Positions 44,002 through 53,527 of a stretch of 64,000 nucleotides of DNA are shown piece by piece. The notes beneath the pieces are model-generated. The model saw nothing but the letters and a program-made list of their open reading frames with translations. It did no database searches and was not told the origin of the DNA. The DNA is from Acinetobacter haemolyticus CIP 64.3 = MTCC 9819 (GTDB lineage Bacteria; Pseudomonadota; Gammaproteobacteria; Pseudomonadales; Moraxellaceae). The stretch's first letter is position 1. The number at the start of each line of letters is the position of its first letter. The translations under genes and the position numbers were made by a program. The stretch is taken from NCBI RefSeq assembly GCF_000369065.1, contig NZ_KB849800.1, forward strand, positions 1 through 64,000, written 5' to 3'.

Positions 44002-46836
44002 TTACTGACAAGCCTCACAGTCTGGATTGTCAATTGAACATGCCATTGGTACTGGAGCTGCAGTAGTGAAACCATCCTCTTCAACTTGAGCTTCTGGTTT
44101 CTTGTCTTCAACTGCTTGAGCTGCAACCACAGGAGCTTCAACTGATGCTGGTTTTACTGCATTGAGCGCGCCTGTATTGATGGTTGACTTCTCAGCAGAA
44201 GTTGCACCTAATGCTCGGAGGTAATAAGTGGTTTTAAGACCACGTAACCATGCCATCTTATAAGTGATATCAAGCTTCTTACCATTTGCACCAGCGATGT
44301 AAAGGTTAAGTGACTGTGCTTGATCAATCCATTTTTGACGACGTGATGCAGCATCGACGATCCAGCGTGTATCAACTTCAAACGCTGTCGCGAAGATCGC
44401 TTTTAATTCTTCAGGAATACGCGCAATCTTCTGAACTGAACCTTCAAAGTGTTTCAGATCATTCACCATCACTGTATCCCATAGGCCACGTTCTTTTAAT
44501 GCACGCACAAGGTATGGGTTAATCACAGTGAATTCACCAGAAAGGTTAGATTTCACATACAAGTTCTGGAATGTCGGCTCAATCGACTGAGAAACACCGC
44601 AAATGTTTGAAATAGTTGCAGTTGGAGCGATCGCCATCACATTTGAGTTACGCATACCGTCTTTTTGAACTTTGGCACGTAAAGTGTCCCAGTCTAAACG
44701 TTGGGTACGGTCAACTTCGAACATACGTTCTGGACGTGATTTCGCAACGATTTCTAAAGAGTCGATTGGTAGGATGCCTTGATCCCACAATGAACCTTTA
44801 AATGTTGAGTAAGCACCACGCTCAAGCGCAAGATCGCTTGATGTTTGAATCGCATAGTAGCTGATCACTTCCATTGATTCGTCAGCAAAATCAACTGCCG
44901 CATCCGAACCGTAAGCAATACCCATTTCATAGAGTGCATCTTGGAAGCCCATGATGCCCATACCGACAGGGCGGTGCTTCAGGTTTGAGTTTTTCGCTTG
45001 TGGTACAGCGTAGTAGTTAATGTCGATTACGTTATCGAGCATACGAACTGCTGTTTTAATTGTACGTGCTAACTTCTCACGATCTAACACACCACCTTGA
45101 ACGTGTTGTACAAGGTTGATTGAACCTAAGTTACATACCGCGATTTCATCTTGGTTGGTGTTTAACGTGATTTCTGTACATAAATTCGATGAGTGCACCA
45201 CGCCCACATGTTGTTGCGGTGAACGTAAGTTACATACGTCTTTGAATGTGATCCACGGGTGACCTGTTTCAAACAACATCGAAAGCATCTTGCGCCATAA
45301 GTCTTTCGCACGTACTTTCTTGTGGAGCATGTTTTGTTCTTTTGCGACTGCTTCGTAGTGCGCATAACGCTCAGCAAATTCAGCGCCTGTTAAGTCATGC
45401 AAGTCTGGTGTTTCAGAAGGCGTGAATAGTGTCCATTCAGCATCTTCAAATACACGTTGCATGAATAAATCAGGAACCCAGTTTGCTGTGTTCATGTCGT
45501 GGGTACGACGACGGTCATCACCTGTGTTCTTACGTAGCTCTAGGAATTCTTCAACGTCCAAGTGCCAAGTTTCTAAGTACGCACAAACCGCACCTTTACG
45601 TTTACCACCTTGGTTAACAGCAACTGCGGTATCATTCGCTACTTTAAGGAATGGCACAACACCTTGAGACTTACCGTTGGTGCCTTTGATATAAGAGTTC
45701 AAAGCACGTACTGGTGTCCAGTCATTACCTAAACCACCCGCCCATTTAGAAAGCATTGCGTTGTCACGCATCGCACCATAAATGTCATACAGGTCATCAC
45801 CAATTGTTGTTAAATAACAGCTTGATAATTGTGGACGTAATGTACCTGAGTTAAATAGGGTAGGCGTAGATGCCATGTAATCGAAGCTAGATAATAAGTT
45901 ATAGAACTCGATTGCGCGCTCTTCTTTATTTTCTTCGTTGAGTGAAAGACCCATCGACACACGCATAAAGAAAAGTTGTGGCAATTCAAAACGTACGCCA
46001 TTTGAGTGAATGAAGTAACGATCGAATAAAGTTTGAAGACCTAAATAGGTAAATTGGTTTGAGCGTTCTGGTTGGATTGCTGCTGCCAATTTTGCAAGAT
46101 CAAAATTCAGAAGGTCAGGAGATAGAAGGTCGAGTTCGATCCCTTTTTTCAAGAAGGTTTCTAATGCGTCGCCTTCTAAAGTGTCTGTTGGTAGACCCAA
46201 GAACTCTAATCCAGTGCTGAGCAGTTCATTACATAATAAACGTGCAGTCACATAGGTATAGTTTGGTTCTTGCTCAATACGGGTACGCGTTGCCATCATC
46301 ATGGTGGTTGCAACATCGCTTTCTTTTACGCCGTTATATAAGTTTTTAACGGTTTCATCCACGATCGCTTGAACATCAATGCCTTCTAAACCTGCACTTG
46401 CGGTTTCAATTGTCGCAGTAAGTGCATCGAGATCCAAAGGTTGGAGCTGTCCTTTGGCATCCGTGATTTGTAGGGTCGGGTGATGATTTGCACCAGTTTG
46501 CTGACGAGCAGTTGCACGTTGTTCACGATAAATCACATAGGCACGAGCAACTTTTTGTTCTCCAGTGCGCATCAAAGCCAATTCAACTTGGTCTTGAATT
46601 TCTTCGATATGAATCGTGCCGCCCGAAGGTAAACGACGGTTAAATGTGTTCATTACCATTTCGGTCAATTGCGTAATACGGTCATGGATGCGACTAGAGT
46701 CTGCACCTTGTTGACCTTCAACTGCCAGAAATGCTTTCCCTATCGCAACAGAAATTTTCTCGGCATTAAATGTCGCAATCTCTCCGGTGCGTTTAATGAC
46801 CTGAAGTTGGCCAGGAGTAGAAGTGATGATGCTCAT
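44002..46836 (-). CDS. nrdA: Ribonucleoside-diphosphate reductase subunit alpha (class Ia)
   Basis: Catalytic subunit that reduces ribonucleotides to deoxyribonucleotides. The 944-residue protein has an N-terminal ATP-cone (VIKRTGEIATFNAEKIS, about 13-100), an additional region resembling a second cone (about 115-210), and the barrel domain with SSCYLTT, GGLGNDWTPVRALNS, AVCAYLETWHLDVEEFLELR, CTEITL, GSINL and PTATISNICGVSQSIEP. The C-terminal redox cysteines are in CSIDNPDCEACQ. Possible NrdR sites lie upstream. Confidence 0.97.
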   Translation of the reverse strand: MSIITSTPGQLQVIKRTGEIATFNAEKISVAIGKAFLAVEGQQGADSSRIHDRITQLTEMVMNTFNRRLPSGGTIHIEEIQDQVELALMRTGEQKVARAYVIYREQRATARQQTGANHHPTLQITDAKGQLQPLDLDALTATIETASAGLEGIDVQAIVDETVKNLYNGVKESDVATTMMMATRTRIEQEPNYTYVTARLLCNELLSTGLEFLGLPTDTLEGDALETFLKKGIELDLLSPDLLNFDLAKLAAAIQPERSNQFTYLGLQTLFDRYFIHSNGVRFELPQLFFMRVSMGLSLNEENKEERAIEFYNLLSSFDYMASTPTLFNSGTLRPQLSSCYLTTIGDDLYDIYGAMRDNAMLSKWAGGLGNDWTPVRALNSYIKGTNGKSQGVVPFLKVANDTAVAVNQGGKRKGAVCAYLETWHLDVEEFLELRKNTGDDRRRTHDMNTANWVPDLFMQRVFEDAEWTLFTPSETPDLHDLTGAEFAERYAHYEAVAKEQNMLHKKVRAKDLWRKMLSMLFETGHPWITFKDVCNLRSPQQHVGVVHSSNLCTEITLNTNQDEIAVCNLGSINLVQHVQGGVLDREKLARTIKTAVRMLDNVIDINYYAVPQAKNSNLKHRPVGMGIMGFQDALYEMGIAYGSDAAVDFADESMEVISYYAIQTSSDLALERGAYSTFKGSLWDQGILPIDSLEIVAKSRPERMFEVDRTQRLDWDTLRAKVQKDGMRNSNVMAIAPTATISNICGVSQSIEPTFQNLYVKSNLSGEFTVINPYLVRALKERGLWDTVMVNDLKHFEGSVQKIARIPEELKAIFATAFEVDTRWIVDAASRRQKWIDQAQSLNLYIAGANGKKLDITYKMAWLRGLKTTYYLRALGATSAEKSTINTGALNAVKPASVEAPVVAAQAVEDKKPEAQVEEDGFTTAAPVPMACSIDNPDCEACQ

Positions 46837-47358
46837 GTCAGCATAGCTCCATTATCATCTATTTTTATGTTCATAGACCGTTTGAATCGAGCAAAAAGTA
46901 TGCCACGATATTTGAGGGATAAACACAATACTTAGTGGTTAAAGTTTGTTTTAAACACAAGATACGGGATTTTTACCAGCAGATCAATCCTTGACATTTT
47001 ACTAAATTTTTTTTCATGTCTTAACTGCTGATTTCACAGGGACATAGCATAACAAAGCGATTTAAAAACACGTATAGATAACTCTGTGGATAACTCAAAA
47101 AACAAACACTTAAATTTTGTTTGATGAAGGAAGAAACAAATTGTTTAACATTGGCACAAAAAATATACTTAATTTTCATTTTGCTGAAAAAACCCAGATA
47201 AAACTGAAAAAGGTATTAAAATTCATAATTTTAATAAAAAGATAACAAAACTGGCTAGGCGTGTATCAGTTTGGTGACGGCCACTTGTTTACAATGTAAA
47301 CGTGTGTATATTGCAAAACATAAACCAATGTATCTGTAAGATTATTAGGGGCAAATAA
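46837..47358. other. Divergent regulatory region between nrdA and bfmR
   Basis: 522 bp without a supported gene, carrying promoters for nrdA (minus) and bfmR (plus). It includes two NrdR-like sites and one perfect DnaA box (TGTGGATAA at 47095-47103). The part from 47140 to 47340 is A+T rich with no recognised site. Confidence 0.7.
46923..46970. promoter_or_regulatory. Pair of NrdR-box-like sites upstream of nrdA
   Basis: ACACAATACTTAGTGG (46923-46938) fits the NrdR consensus ACACwATATATwGTGT at 13 of 16 positions, and ACACAAGATACGGGAT (46955-46970) at 11 of 16. Their starts are 32 bp apart, three helical turns, which is the normal spacing for paired NrdR boxes. The nearer box is 87 bp before the nrdA ATG. 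Confidence 0.6.
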
Positions 47359-48075
47359 ATGAGCCAAGAAGAAAAGTTACCGAAGATTCTAATCGTAGAA
47401 GATGACGAGCGTTTAGCACGATTAACACAAGAGTATTTGATCCGTAACGGTTTAGAAGTTGGGGTTGAAACAGATGGTAATCGCGCAATCCGTCGAATCA
47501 TTAGTGAGCAACCAGATTTAGTGGTATTAGATGTGATGCTACCTGGTGCGGATGGTTTGACTGTTTGCCGTGAGGTGCGTCCACACTATCACCAACCGAT
47601 TCTGATGCTTACTGCGCGTACCGAAGATATGGATCAAGTGCTTGGCTTGGAAATGGGGGCAGATGACTATGTTGCTAAACCTGTTCAACCACGTGTGTTA
47701 TTGGCGCGTATCCGTGCTTTGTTACGTCGTACTGACAAAACCGTTGAAGATGAAGTGGCACAACGTATCGAATTTGATGATCTTGTGATTGATAATGGCG
47801 GTCGTTCAGTCACTTTGCATGGTGAGTTGGTTGACTTTACCAGTGCAGAATATGACTTGTTATGGCTATTAGCATCAAATGCGGGTCGTATCTTGTCTCG
47901 TGAAGATATTTTTGAGCGTTTACGTGGTATTGAATATGACGGTCAAGACCGTTCGATCGATGTTCGTATTTCTCGTATTCGTCCAAAAATTGGTGATGAT
48001 CCAGAAAACCCGAAACGTATTAAAACAGTACGCAGTAAAGGTTACTTATTCGTTAAAGAAACCAATGGGATGTAA
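47359..48075 (+). CDS. bfmR: Response regulator BfmR (OmpR/PhoB family)
   Basis: DNA-binding response regulator that in Acinetobacter controls biofilm formation, envelope and capsule genes and stress survival. The 238-residue protein has a receiver domain with acidic pocket EDDERLARL, phosphorylation site Asp58 in VVLDVMLPGADG, Thr in MLTARTE and Lys in AKPVQP, then a winged-helix domain (about 135-235) with AGRILSREDIFERLRG, VRISRIRPKIG and TVRSKGYLF. The cognate kinase gene follows 81 bp downstream across a small hairpin. Confidence 0.95.
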   Translation: MSQEEKLPKILIVEDDERLARLTQEYLIRNGLEVGVETDGNRAIRRIISEQPDLVVLDVMLPGADGLTVCREVRPHYHQPILMLTARTEDMDQVLGLEMGADDYVAKPVQPRVLLARIRALLRRTDKTVEDEVAQRIEFDDLVIDNGGRSVTLHGELVDFTSAEYDLLWLLASNAGRILSREDIFERLRGIEYDGQDRSIDVRISRIRPKIGDDPENPKRIKTVRSKGYLFVKETNGM

Positions 48076-48083
48076 AATTCAGC

Positions 48084-48115
48084 CCCTCCTTCTTACAAGG
48101 AGGGTTTCTTCTTTT
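48084..48115 (+). terminator. Attenuator-like hairpin between bfmR and bfmS
   Basis: CCCTCCTT pairs with AAGGAGGG around CTTAC and is followed by TTTCTTCTTTT. Its place between regulator and kinase genes would lower bfmS relative to bfmR. Confidence 0.75.
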
Positions 48116-48156
48116 GGAAAGGAGAAGCTGTTGAATAATTTGGAATCATATCCCTT

Positions 48157-49797
48157 ATGGTGAGTCGAGTACTGAAGAACAGCATATTCTTGCGAATTTA
48201 TGCTGGATTGGTTGTATTGGTGGTTGTGGTTGCCGCATTTTGTTATTTGCTGGTCCAAATCATTAACTATCAGCGTGCGCAAGAATATCGAGAGTCTCTT
48301 ACAGATGGTATTTCCTACGTTATTAGTGAGGGGGTATCTCGCCAACCAGAGAAACAGCAGAAATTAGATTGGATTTCTGATGCTTCTGATCTGTTGGAGT
48401 TGCCGATTTATTATGTAGATGCGGCACGAGTTGAATTGTCTCGGACTGAAAAAAAGCGAATTGCTGAACAAAAGTCAGTGGTTCGATATGATGCGAATCA
48501 TGGCGTGGGCTATATCATCATCGGTTTGAAAGATGATCCGCAGCATTTTCTCTATATCAAAGTCGATAAGATAGGTGAACGCCAGATGAAGGCGTTGCCA
48601 ATTTTTGTCTTGGATTATTTGATGTTTTATCCGGGACAAGAAAGTGAGTATTTGGAACGAATCAAACAACATTTTTATTATCCTATTGAAATCATGGATA
48701 TCCGAGATGTGAATTTAGATTCAGAACAAATAGGACGTCTACGCCAAGACCAAAGCGTGTTGCTATATAAAGATAGCGCGACCATACGCGGCACCACGAT
48801 TTCGATTGTTTCCCCGATGCCGAACTATCCTGCACGAGTCTTGATCTTGGGTCCTGTGCCGATGTTTAACTGGATGCCTTTCCAGCTTTCCGCAGGCATT
48901 ACCTTATTTAGCTTGTTCTTGTTGAGTTTAGGTGTCTATGGGCTGATCTTGCCATTAGAACGAAAAATCCGTCAGGTTCGTTATGCTTTAAATAAAATGA
49001 AGTCTGGTGATTTGTCACTGCGTGTACCGATCGAAGGTAGCGATGAAATGGCAAATCTAGCTTCAAGCTATAACAATATGTCGGATCATATTCAACGTTT
49101 GATCGAGGCGCAGCGAGAGTTGATGCGTGCTGTTTCGCATGAACTCAGAACGCCAGTGGCACGAATCCGTTTTGGCATGGAAATGTTGGCTGAAGAAGAT
49201 GATTATAATTATCGTATTCAGCAGGTCGATATGATTGATAAGGATATTGAGGCGTTGAATACCTTGATTGATGAAATCATGACTTATGCCAAGTTGGAGC
49301 AGGGAACCCCTTCGTTAGATTTTGAAGAAGTTGTATTGGTTGAAGTGCTTGATCAAGTGGCAATGGAAACTGAGGCGCTAAAAACACAAAAAGAAATAGA
49401 ATTGATTGCACCTTCGTTGGTATTGAAAGTTGATGCAGAACGTCGCTATTTACATCGTGTAGTACAAAACCTTGTGGGTAATGCAGTACGTTATTGCGAT
49501 AACAAGGTACGTGTCAGCGGTGGTGTTCGTGCAGATGGTCAAGCTTATGTCTGTGTTGAGGATGATGGTCCAGGGATTCCAGAAGAAGATCGCTCTCGAA
49601 TTTTTGAAGCCTTTGCTCGTCTCGATGACAGTCGTACTCGTGCTTCAGGTGGCTATGGTTTGGGTTTATCTATTGTGAGTCGTATTGCATATTGGTTTGG
49701 TGGGACAATTCAGGTCGATCAAAGTCCAAACTTGGGTGGAGCGCGTTTTATTATGACTTGGCCAGCGAAGCGTTATAAGCAAACCACCAAAAAATGA
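48157..49797 (+). CDS. bfmS: Sensor histidine kinase BfmS
   Basis: Membrane sensor kinase paired with BfmR. In 546 residues it has a first membrane helix (IYAGLVVLVVVVAAFCYLLV, about 13-32), a periplasmic sensing domain (about 33-245), a second helix near 248-268, a HAMP segment (LERKIRQVRYALNKMKSGDL), the dimerisation and phospho-acceptor motif AVSHELRTPVAR, and the ATPase domain with N box VVQNLVGNAVRYC, G1 DDGPGIP, F box FEAFARLD and G2 GGYGLGLSIV. A hairpin without a T run lies just after the stop (49804-49834). Confidence 0.94.
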   Translation: MVSRVLKNSIFLRIYAGLVVLVVVVAAFCYLLVQIINYQRAQEYRESLTDGISYVISEGVSRQPEKQQKLDWISDASDLLELPIYYVDAARVELSRTEKKRIAEQKSVVRYDANHGVGYIIIGLKDDPQHFLYIKVDKIGERQMKALPIFVLDYLMFYPGQESEYLERIKQHFYYPIEIMDIRDVNLDSEQIGRLRQDQSVLLYKDSATIRGTTISIVSPMPNYPARVLILGPVPMFNWMPFQLSAGITLFSLFLLSLGVYGLILPLERKIRQVRYALNKMKSGDLSLRVPIEGSDEMANLASSYNNMSDHIQRLIEAQRELMRAVSHELRTPVARIRFGMEMLAEEDDYNYRIQQVDMIDKDIEALNTLIDEIMTYAKLEQGTPSLDFEEVVLVEVLDQVAMETEALKTQKEIELIAPSLVLKVDAERRYLHRVVQNLVGNAVRYCDNKVRVSGGVRADGQAYVCVEDDGPGIPEEDRSRIFEAFARLDDSRTRASGGYGLGLSIVSRIAYWFGGTIQVDQSPNLGGARFIMTWPAKRYKQTTKK

Positions 49798-49934
49798 TAG
49801 CAACCTAGGGGGCTTAATTCGGTGCAGCCTCCTAGATATTATCAATGTGTAAAAGAGTTTAAAAATCATAACAAAAGCCAAAGCGTAGTTGAGCTTTGGC
49901 GAAAGAATATTTAAAGCGATGCAACCAAGGTTGA

Positions 49935-50273
49935 TTATTCTTGTAGCGAAGAATCAGGTTCGATTAATGGGCGACCAGATCTCAAACTTTGTAATGCATC
50001 TGCATTGAAATCAATCAATAAAGAGTTGTTTTTGACATCAATTTTATAGCTTTGAATCAGTCGTTCATCTCCATTCAATGTCTCAACTCGATAGGCATCA
50101 GCAATATTTAGAATACCTTCAAGATTGGTTGTTGTTGATGCAAAGTCTTCTCGAAATACGTCATAAATATCTCTTAAATCAAAAATCGCATTATCCGCAT
50201 CTGGATGCTTTCGAACATAATTTTCAATATGGCGCATGAGGAGTTGTGAAAAAAAAGAAATAATCTGAGTCAT
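49935..50273 (-). CDS. Hypothetical protein
   Basis: 112-residue soluble protein that I do not recognise. It begins with an amphipathic helix (IISFFSQLLMRHIENYVRKH), followed by acidic alpha/beta segments (DADNAIFDLRDIYDVFRED, LLIDFNADALQSLRSG) and a polar tail. There is no signal peptide or catalytic motif. It stands alone between bfmS (convergent) and the diguanylate cyclase gene, which lies 112 bp upstream on the same strand side. Confidence 0.6.
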   Translation of the reverse strand: MTQIISFFSQLLMRHIENYVRKHPDADNAIFDLRDIYDVFREDFASTTTNLEGILNIADAYRVETLNGDERLIQSYKIDVKNNSLLIDFNADALQSLRSGRPLIEPDSSLQE

Positions 50274-50385
50274 GTGCGAATTTTAGCTGCATATTTATTC
50301 TCCTTCTTGTCTATCTTTAGAATACCGATCTATTGCTAAAGCTGTGTATAAAGATAATTAAAGTATTTAGCTGAATTGCAACAGA

Positions 50386-51804
50386 TTATGTCGAAATGAC
50401 CACTTGGTTTCGTCCTTGCCGCTTGGCACGGTAAAGCGCATCATCGGCATGTTTGAATAATTGTTCAGTCGAGTAGTTTTTTTCTGGTGTGTTGGTGCAG
50501 ATACCAATGCTAGTTTGAATTGAGAAAACTTGTGCGTGCTCTAGTTGAATTGGAGATTCACTTACATGTTGGCGGATTTTTTCGGCACATTGATAGGCCA
50601 CACTTTCATTGGTGTTAGCAATGAAAATTGCAAACTCTTCACCTCCCAAGCGTCCAAACAAGTCTTGAGGGTTTAAGAGCGTTTGAGTGGTTTTAACAAA
50701 GTGTTGTAAGGCACGGTCACCGATTTGATGGCCGTAGCTGTCGTTAATGTGTTTAAAGTGGTCAATATCAAGCATCAAGAAAGCACTTGTATGGCCTGCA
50801 TTTTGGGCTTGTTCTTGTAGAATTTGCAGTGATTGAAGAAATTGACGACGTGTTAGGCTGGAGGTCAACTCATCGTGAGCAATAGTATGTTGTAGTTCTT
50901 CAATGAGTTTGGATCGAACTTTATTAATACTGGAAACAGTGAGTGGGGCAATTGTCATCATGATCAGCCCAAGACGCGTTGAGATCGTGTTGTTTAAATA
51001 ATTGTCGGGATAAAGCAGTAAATAGTTTTGAGACACATGATAAATAATAAAGGCACAACTGATCGAGCTAATGATGGTCACGGAAAAATGTTGATATCGC
51101 AGTGCGCACCAAATTAAGGGGGCAATTGGGTAAAGTAAAGAGCCGGGACCCGCATCATAGTAAGCGATCACAATCGAAACGACTACGGCAACCAAAGGCA
51201 AAACGGTTTGAATAGCGGTATCTTTTAGCTCTTTCAAACACTGTTTGAAGGCGGTTAGATTCGGCATGCTGATGAGTGCAGGTAGCAACAGTAAGGCATT
51301 TTGAATTTCGGATGTAAACCAATAGCCGAAGTCCTCCCAAAATGAACCTAAAGCAAAAGGCGTGTCTAAATAAGGCAGTAAAATTGCTGCAAATAGGGCA
51401 CTAGCCAGCCCTCCAATACAACAAAAACTAAATAAGAATAAATAAAAATAGCCATGATGCATTGAGCGAATAATTTGACTAAAACGAACATACAAGGCTA
51501 GTGTTGTGATGACATAAAGTAGATTTGCGGTTGTTAAACAAATATTTAATATAAAAGGAGTATCTTGAGTAGTATCGGCAATCAGGTAGCCAACAATTGC
51601 CCCTATAAAACTAATTGGGTGGCGTGTTTGTGGAAAGCGAATTAATAAGCCAAGTAGCACCGAATTTGCAGGCCAAAAAGAAGCAAGAAATGTAAGGTGT
51701 CGTGTGGCAATCCCAAGTAGGCAACACAGAAAAATAACCCCAGCAAAAAGTAGAAAGAGTTGGAAGAGCGAGTGGGGTTTTAATGCTGCTTTGGGGTGAG
51801 GCAT
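50386..51804 (-). CDS. Membrane diguanylate cyclase (MASE1-like sensor, GGEEF domain)
   Basis: Makes cyclic di-GMP from two GTP. The 472-residue protein has an N-terminal membrane sensor with about eight helices (residues 12-310) in the MASE1 style, then a GGDEF domain (about 325-470). Catalytic motifs are intact: FLMLDIDHFKHINDSYGHQIGD and the signature GRLGGEEFAIF. The product-inhibition site RxxD, expected five residues before GGEEF, reads NPQD, so the arginine is missing and feedback inhibition by c-di-GMP is probably weak or absent. It is the only c-di-GMP gene in the window. Confidence 0.9.
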   Translation of the reverse strand: MPHPKAALKPHSLFQLFLLFAGVIFLCCLLGIATRHLTFLASFWPANSVLLGLLIRFPQTRHPISFIGAIVGYLIADTTQDTPFILNICLTTANLLYVITTLALYVRFSQIIRSMHHGYFYLFLFSFCCIGGLASALFAAILLPYLDTPFALGSFWEDFGYWFTSEIQNALLLLPALISMPNLTAFKQCLKELKDTAIQTVLPLVAVVVSIVIAYYDAGPGSLLYPIAPLIWCALRYQHFSVTIISSISCAFIIYHVSQNYLLLYPDNYLNNTISTRLGLIMMTIAPLTVSSINKVRSKLIEELQHTIAHDELTSSLTRRQFLQSLQILQEQAQNAGHTSAFLMLDIDHFKHINDSYGHQIGDRALQHFVKTTQTLLNPQDLFGRLGGEEFAIFIANTNESVAYQCAEKIRQHVSESPIQLEHAQVFSIQTSIGICTNTPEKNYSTEQLFKHADDALYRAKRQGRNQVVIST

Positions 51805-52203
51805 TCTGACGCGTTTCCATAAGGGGGAATTGGGTCGCGCTATTATATAAATTTTGTTTAAATTTTCATCATAAATTTATCGCAATGCAATGATTTAGTT
51901 CATGCTGCAATATTTTTGCGCATAGGGTGCGAAAGGCGGATGTTTTTGGCGCACGAGTAAAGAAAAAAATGATTAACTTCTGGTGTTTGATTAGTTAATT
52001 CGATTTTTGAGGGTGAATTAACCGTGTTATTGGATATATTTGTAAATTTAAGGACAAAATCATCCGAAAGACTAAAGCGCTTCAACTAGCATGAGAAATT
52101 AGAAATCAGGTACAATTGGCGGAATTAATTTTGTGTTTGGTGTATTTGAAGGCCAATACATACATTCTTTGTTAAAAATAGGCCTGCCAGGAGTTATCCC
52201 CGC
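51805..52203. other. Intergenic region between the cyclase gene and nuoA
   Basis: About 400 A+T-rich bases with no supported gene, holding the promoters for the minus-strand cyclase and the plus-strand nuo operon. GGAGTTATCCCCGC precedes the nuoA ATG and includes its ribosome-binding site. No confident -35/-10 pair or regulator site was recognised. Confidence 0.6.
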
Positions 52204-52755
52204 ATGAGTGCCATTACTCCATACGATTGGGCGATTATTGCCTTCGTGATCGGCGTTACATTTCTTTGCGTTTTTATGCTGACCGTTCCTTTACTCCTTG
52301 GGGGTAAAGCATGGGGACGTGCCAAGCAAGAACAGTTTGAATCAGGTGTAGTGAGTGCGGGTGGTGCCCGTATTCGCTTGTCAGCCAAATTCTATTTAGT
52401 TGCAATTTTCTTTGTCGTTTTTGATTTAGAAGCACTTTACCTCTACGCGTGGGCAACTTCTGTGCGTGAAGTAGGTTGGGTTGGCTTTGCAGCTGCTGCA
52501 ATTTTTATTTTGATTTTATTGATTGGTTTGATTTACGAACTTTCAACTGGTGGACTGAATTGGGCACCTTCGGATCGTCGTAAAGCAGCAGGGATCAAAA
52601 CAAAAATTGGTTCACCAAATATGAATATCGCTGACATTACTCGATTCAATAATATCGAAGAACTCGTTGTCGATCCTACTGGTCAAATTCCAGCACAGTC
52701 TTCTGGTCGTGTTAAATCTAAAACACCGACTACATCATCATTTGAACAGGAGTAA
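52204..52755 (+). CDS. nuoA: NADH-quinone oxidoreductase subunit A
   Basis: Membrane-arm subunit of complex I near the quinone entry. At 183 residues it is longer than the usual 120-150 because of a C-terminal hydrophilic tail (about 130-183). Three membrane helices are clear (WAIIAFVIGVTFLCVFMLTV, FYLVAIFFVVFDLEALYLYA, FAAAAIFILILLIGLIYEL), with the conserved FESGV loop and the acidic FFVVFDLE helix. First gene of the nuo operon; nuoB starts 6 bp downstream. Confidence 0.95.
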   Translation: MSAITPYDWAIIAFVIGVTFLCVFMLTVPLLLGGKAWGRAKQEQFESGVVSAGGARIRLSAKFYLVAIFFVVFDLEALYLYAWATSVREVGWVGFAAAAIFILILLIGLIYELSTGGLNWAPSDRRKAAGIKTKIGSPNMNIADITRFNNIEELVVDPTGQIPAQSSGRVKSKTPTTSSFEQE

Positions 52756-52761
52756 GTCGGG

Positions 52762-53439
52762 ATGAAATATACTTTAACCCGTGCGAATCCAGATGCCGAT
52801 CAATATCCATTGCAAGATCGTCAAATCGTCACTGATCCACTTGAGGAAGAAGTGAATAAAAGTGTGATGATGACACGTCTTGAAGATGTGTTGCATACCG
52901 CAGTCAACTGGGGACGTAAAAACTCATTATGGCCATTTAACTTTGGTACATCATGCTGCTACGTTGAATATGCAACAACTTTGACAGGCGTACATGACTT
53001 ATCACGTTTTGGTGCTGAGGTTATTCGTGCTTCACCACGTCAGGCTGACTTGATGATTGTTGCAGGGACTTGCTTCGTTAAAATGGCACCTGTTATTCAG
53101 CGTTTGTACGAACAAATGTTGGAACCAAAATGGGTGATCTCAATGGGTGCTTGTGCTAACTCAGGTGGTATGTACGACATCTATTCAGTGGTTCAAGGTG
53201 TAGACAAAATTATTCCTGTTGATGTGTACATCCCAGGTTGCCCACCACGTCCAGAAGCATTGATTCAAGCATTGATGTTACTTCAAGACCAAATTCAACT
53301 AGAGCGCCGTCCACTTTCAGCGGTTATTGGTGATGATCTTCAGCCTGTGTATAAGCCAAAGATGATGCCAGAACGTGACCGTAAAAATGCTGAACGTATT
53401 GCGGTGAAAAACTTACGCTCTATGGATGAAATTAAATAA
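52762..53439 (+). CDS. nuoB: NADH-quinone oxidoreductase subunit B
   Basis: Peripheral-arm subunit that holds the terminal iron-sulfur cluster N2, which passes electrons to quinone. The 225-residue protein has the cluster cysteines in [17 protein letters not shown] and [13 protein letters not shown], along with [12 protein letters not shown]. An 88-bp spacer separates it from nuoCD; this is the largest gap inside the operon seen here. Confidence 0.96.
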   Translation: MKYTLTRANPDADQYPLQDRQIVTDPLEEEVNKSVMMTRLEDVLHTAVNWGRKNSLWPFNFGTSCCYVEYATTLTGVHDLSRFGAEVIRASPRQADLMIVAGTCFVKMAPVIQRLYEQMLEPKWVISMGACANSGGMYDIYSVVQGVDKIIPVDVYIPGCPPRPEALIQALMLLQDQIQLERRPLSAVIGDDLQPVYKPKMMPERDRKNAERIAVKNLRSMDEIK

Positions 53440-53527
53440 TTTTAACGATGAGTTTTTGACATATCCCTGATGGATATGGTCATCGGAAAGAATTGCCAGA
53501 ATTTGTATTAAATAGGAAGCCAAGCCA

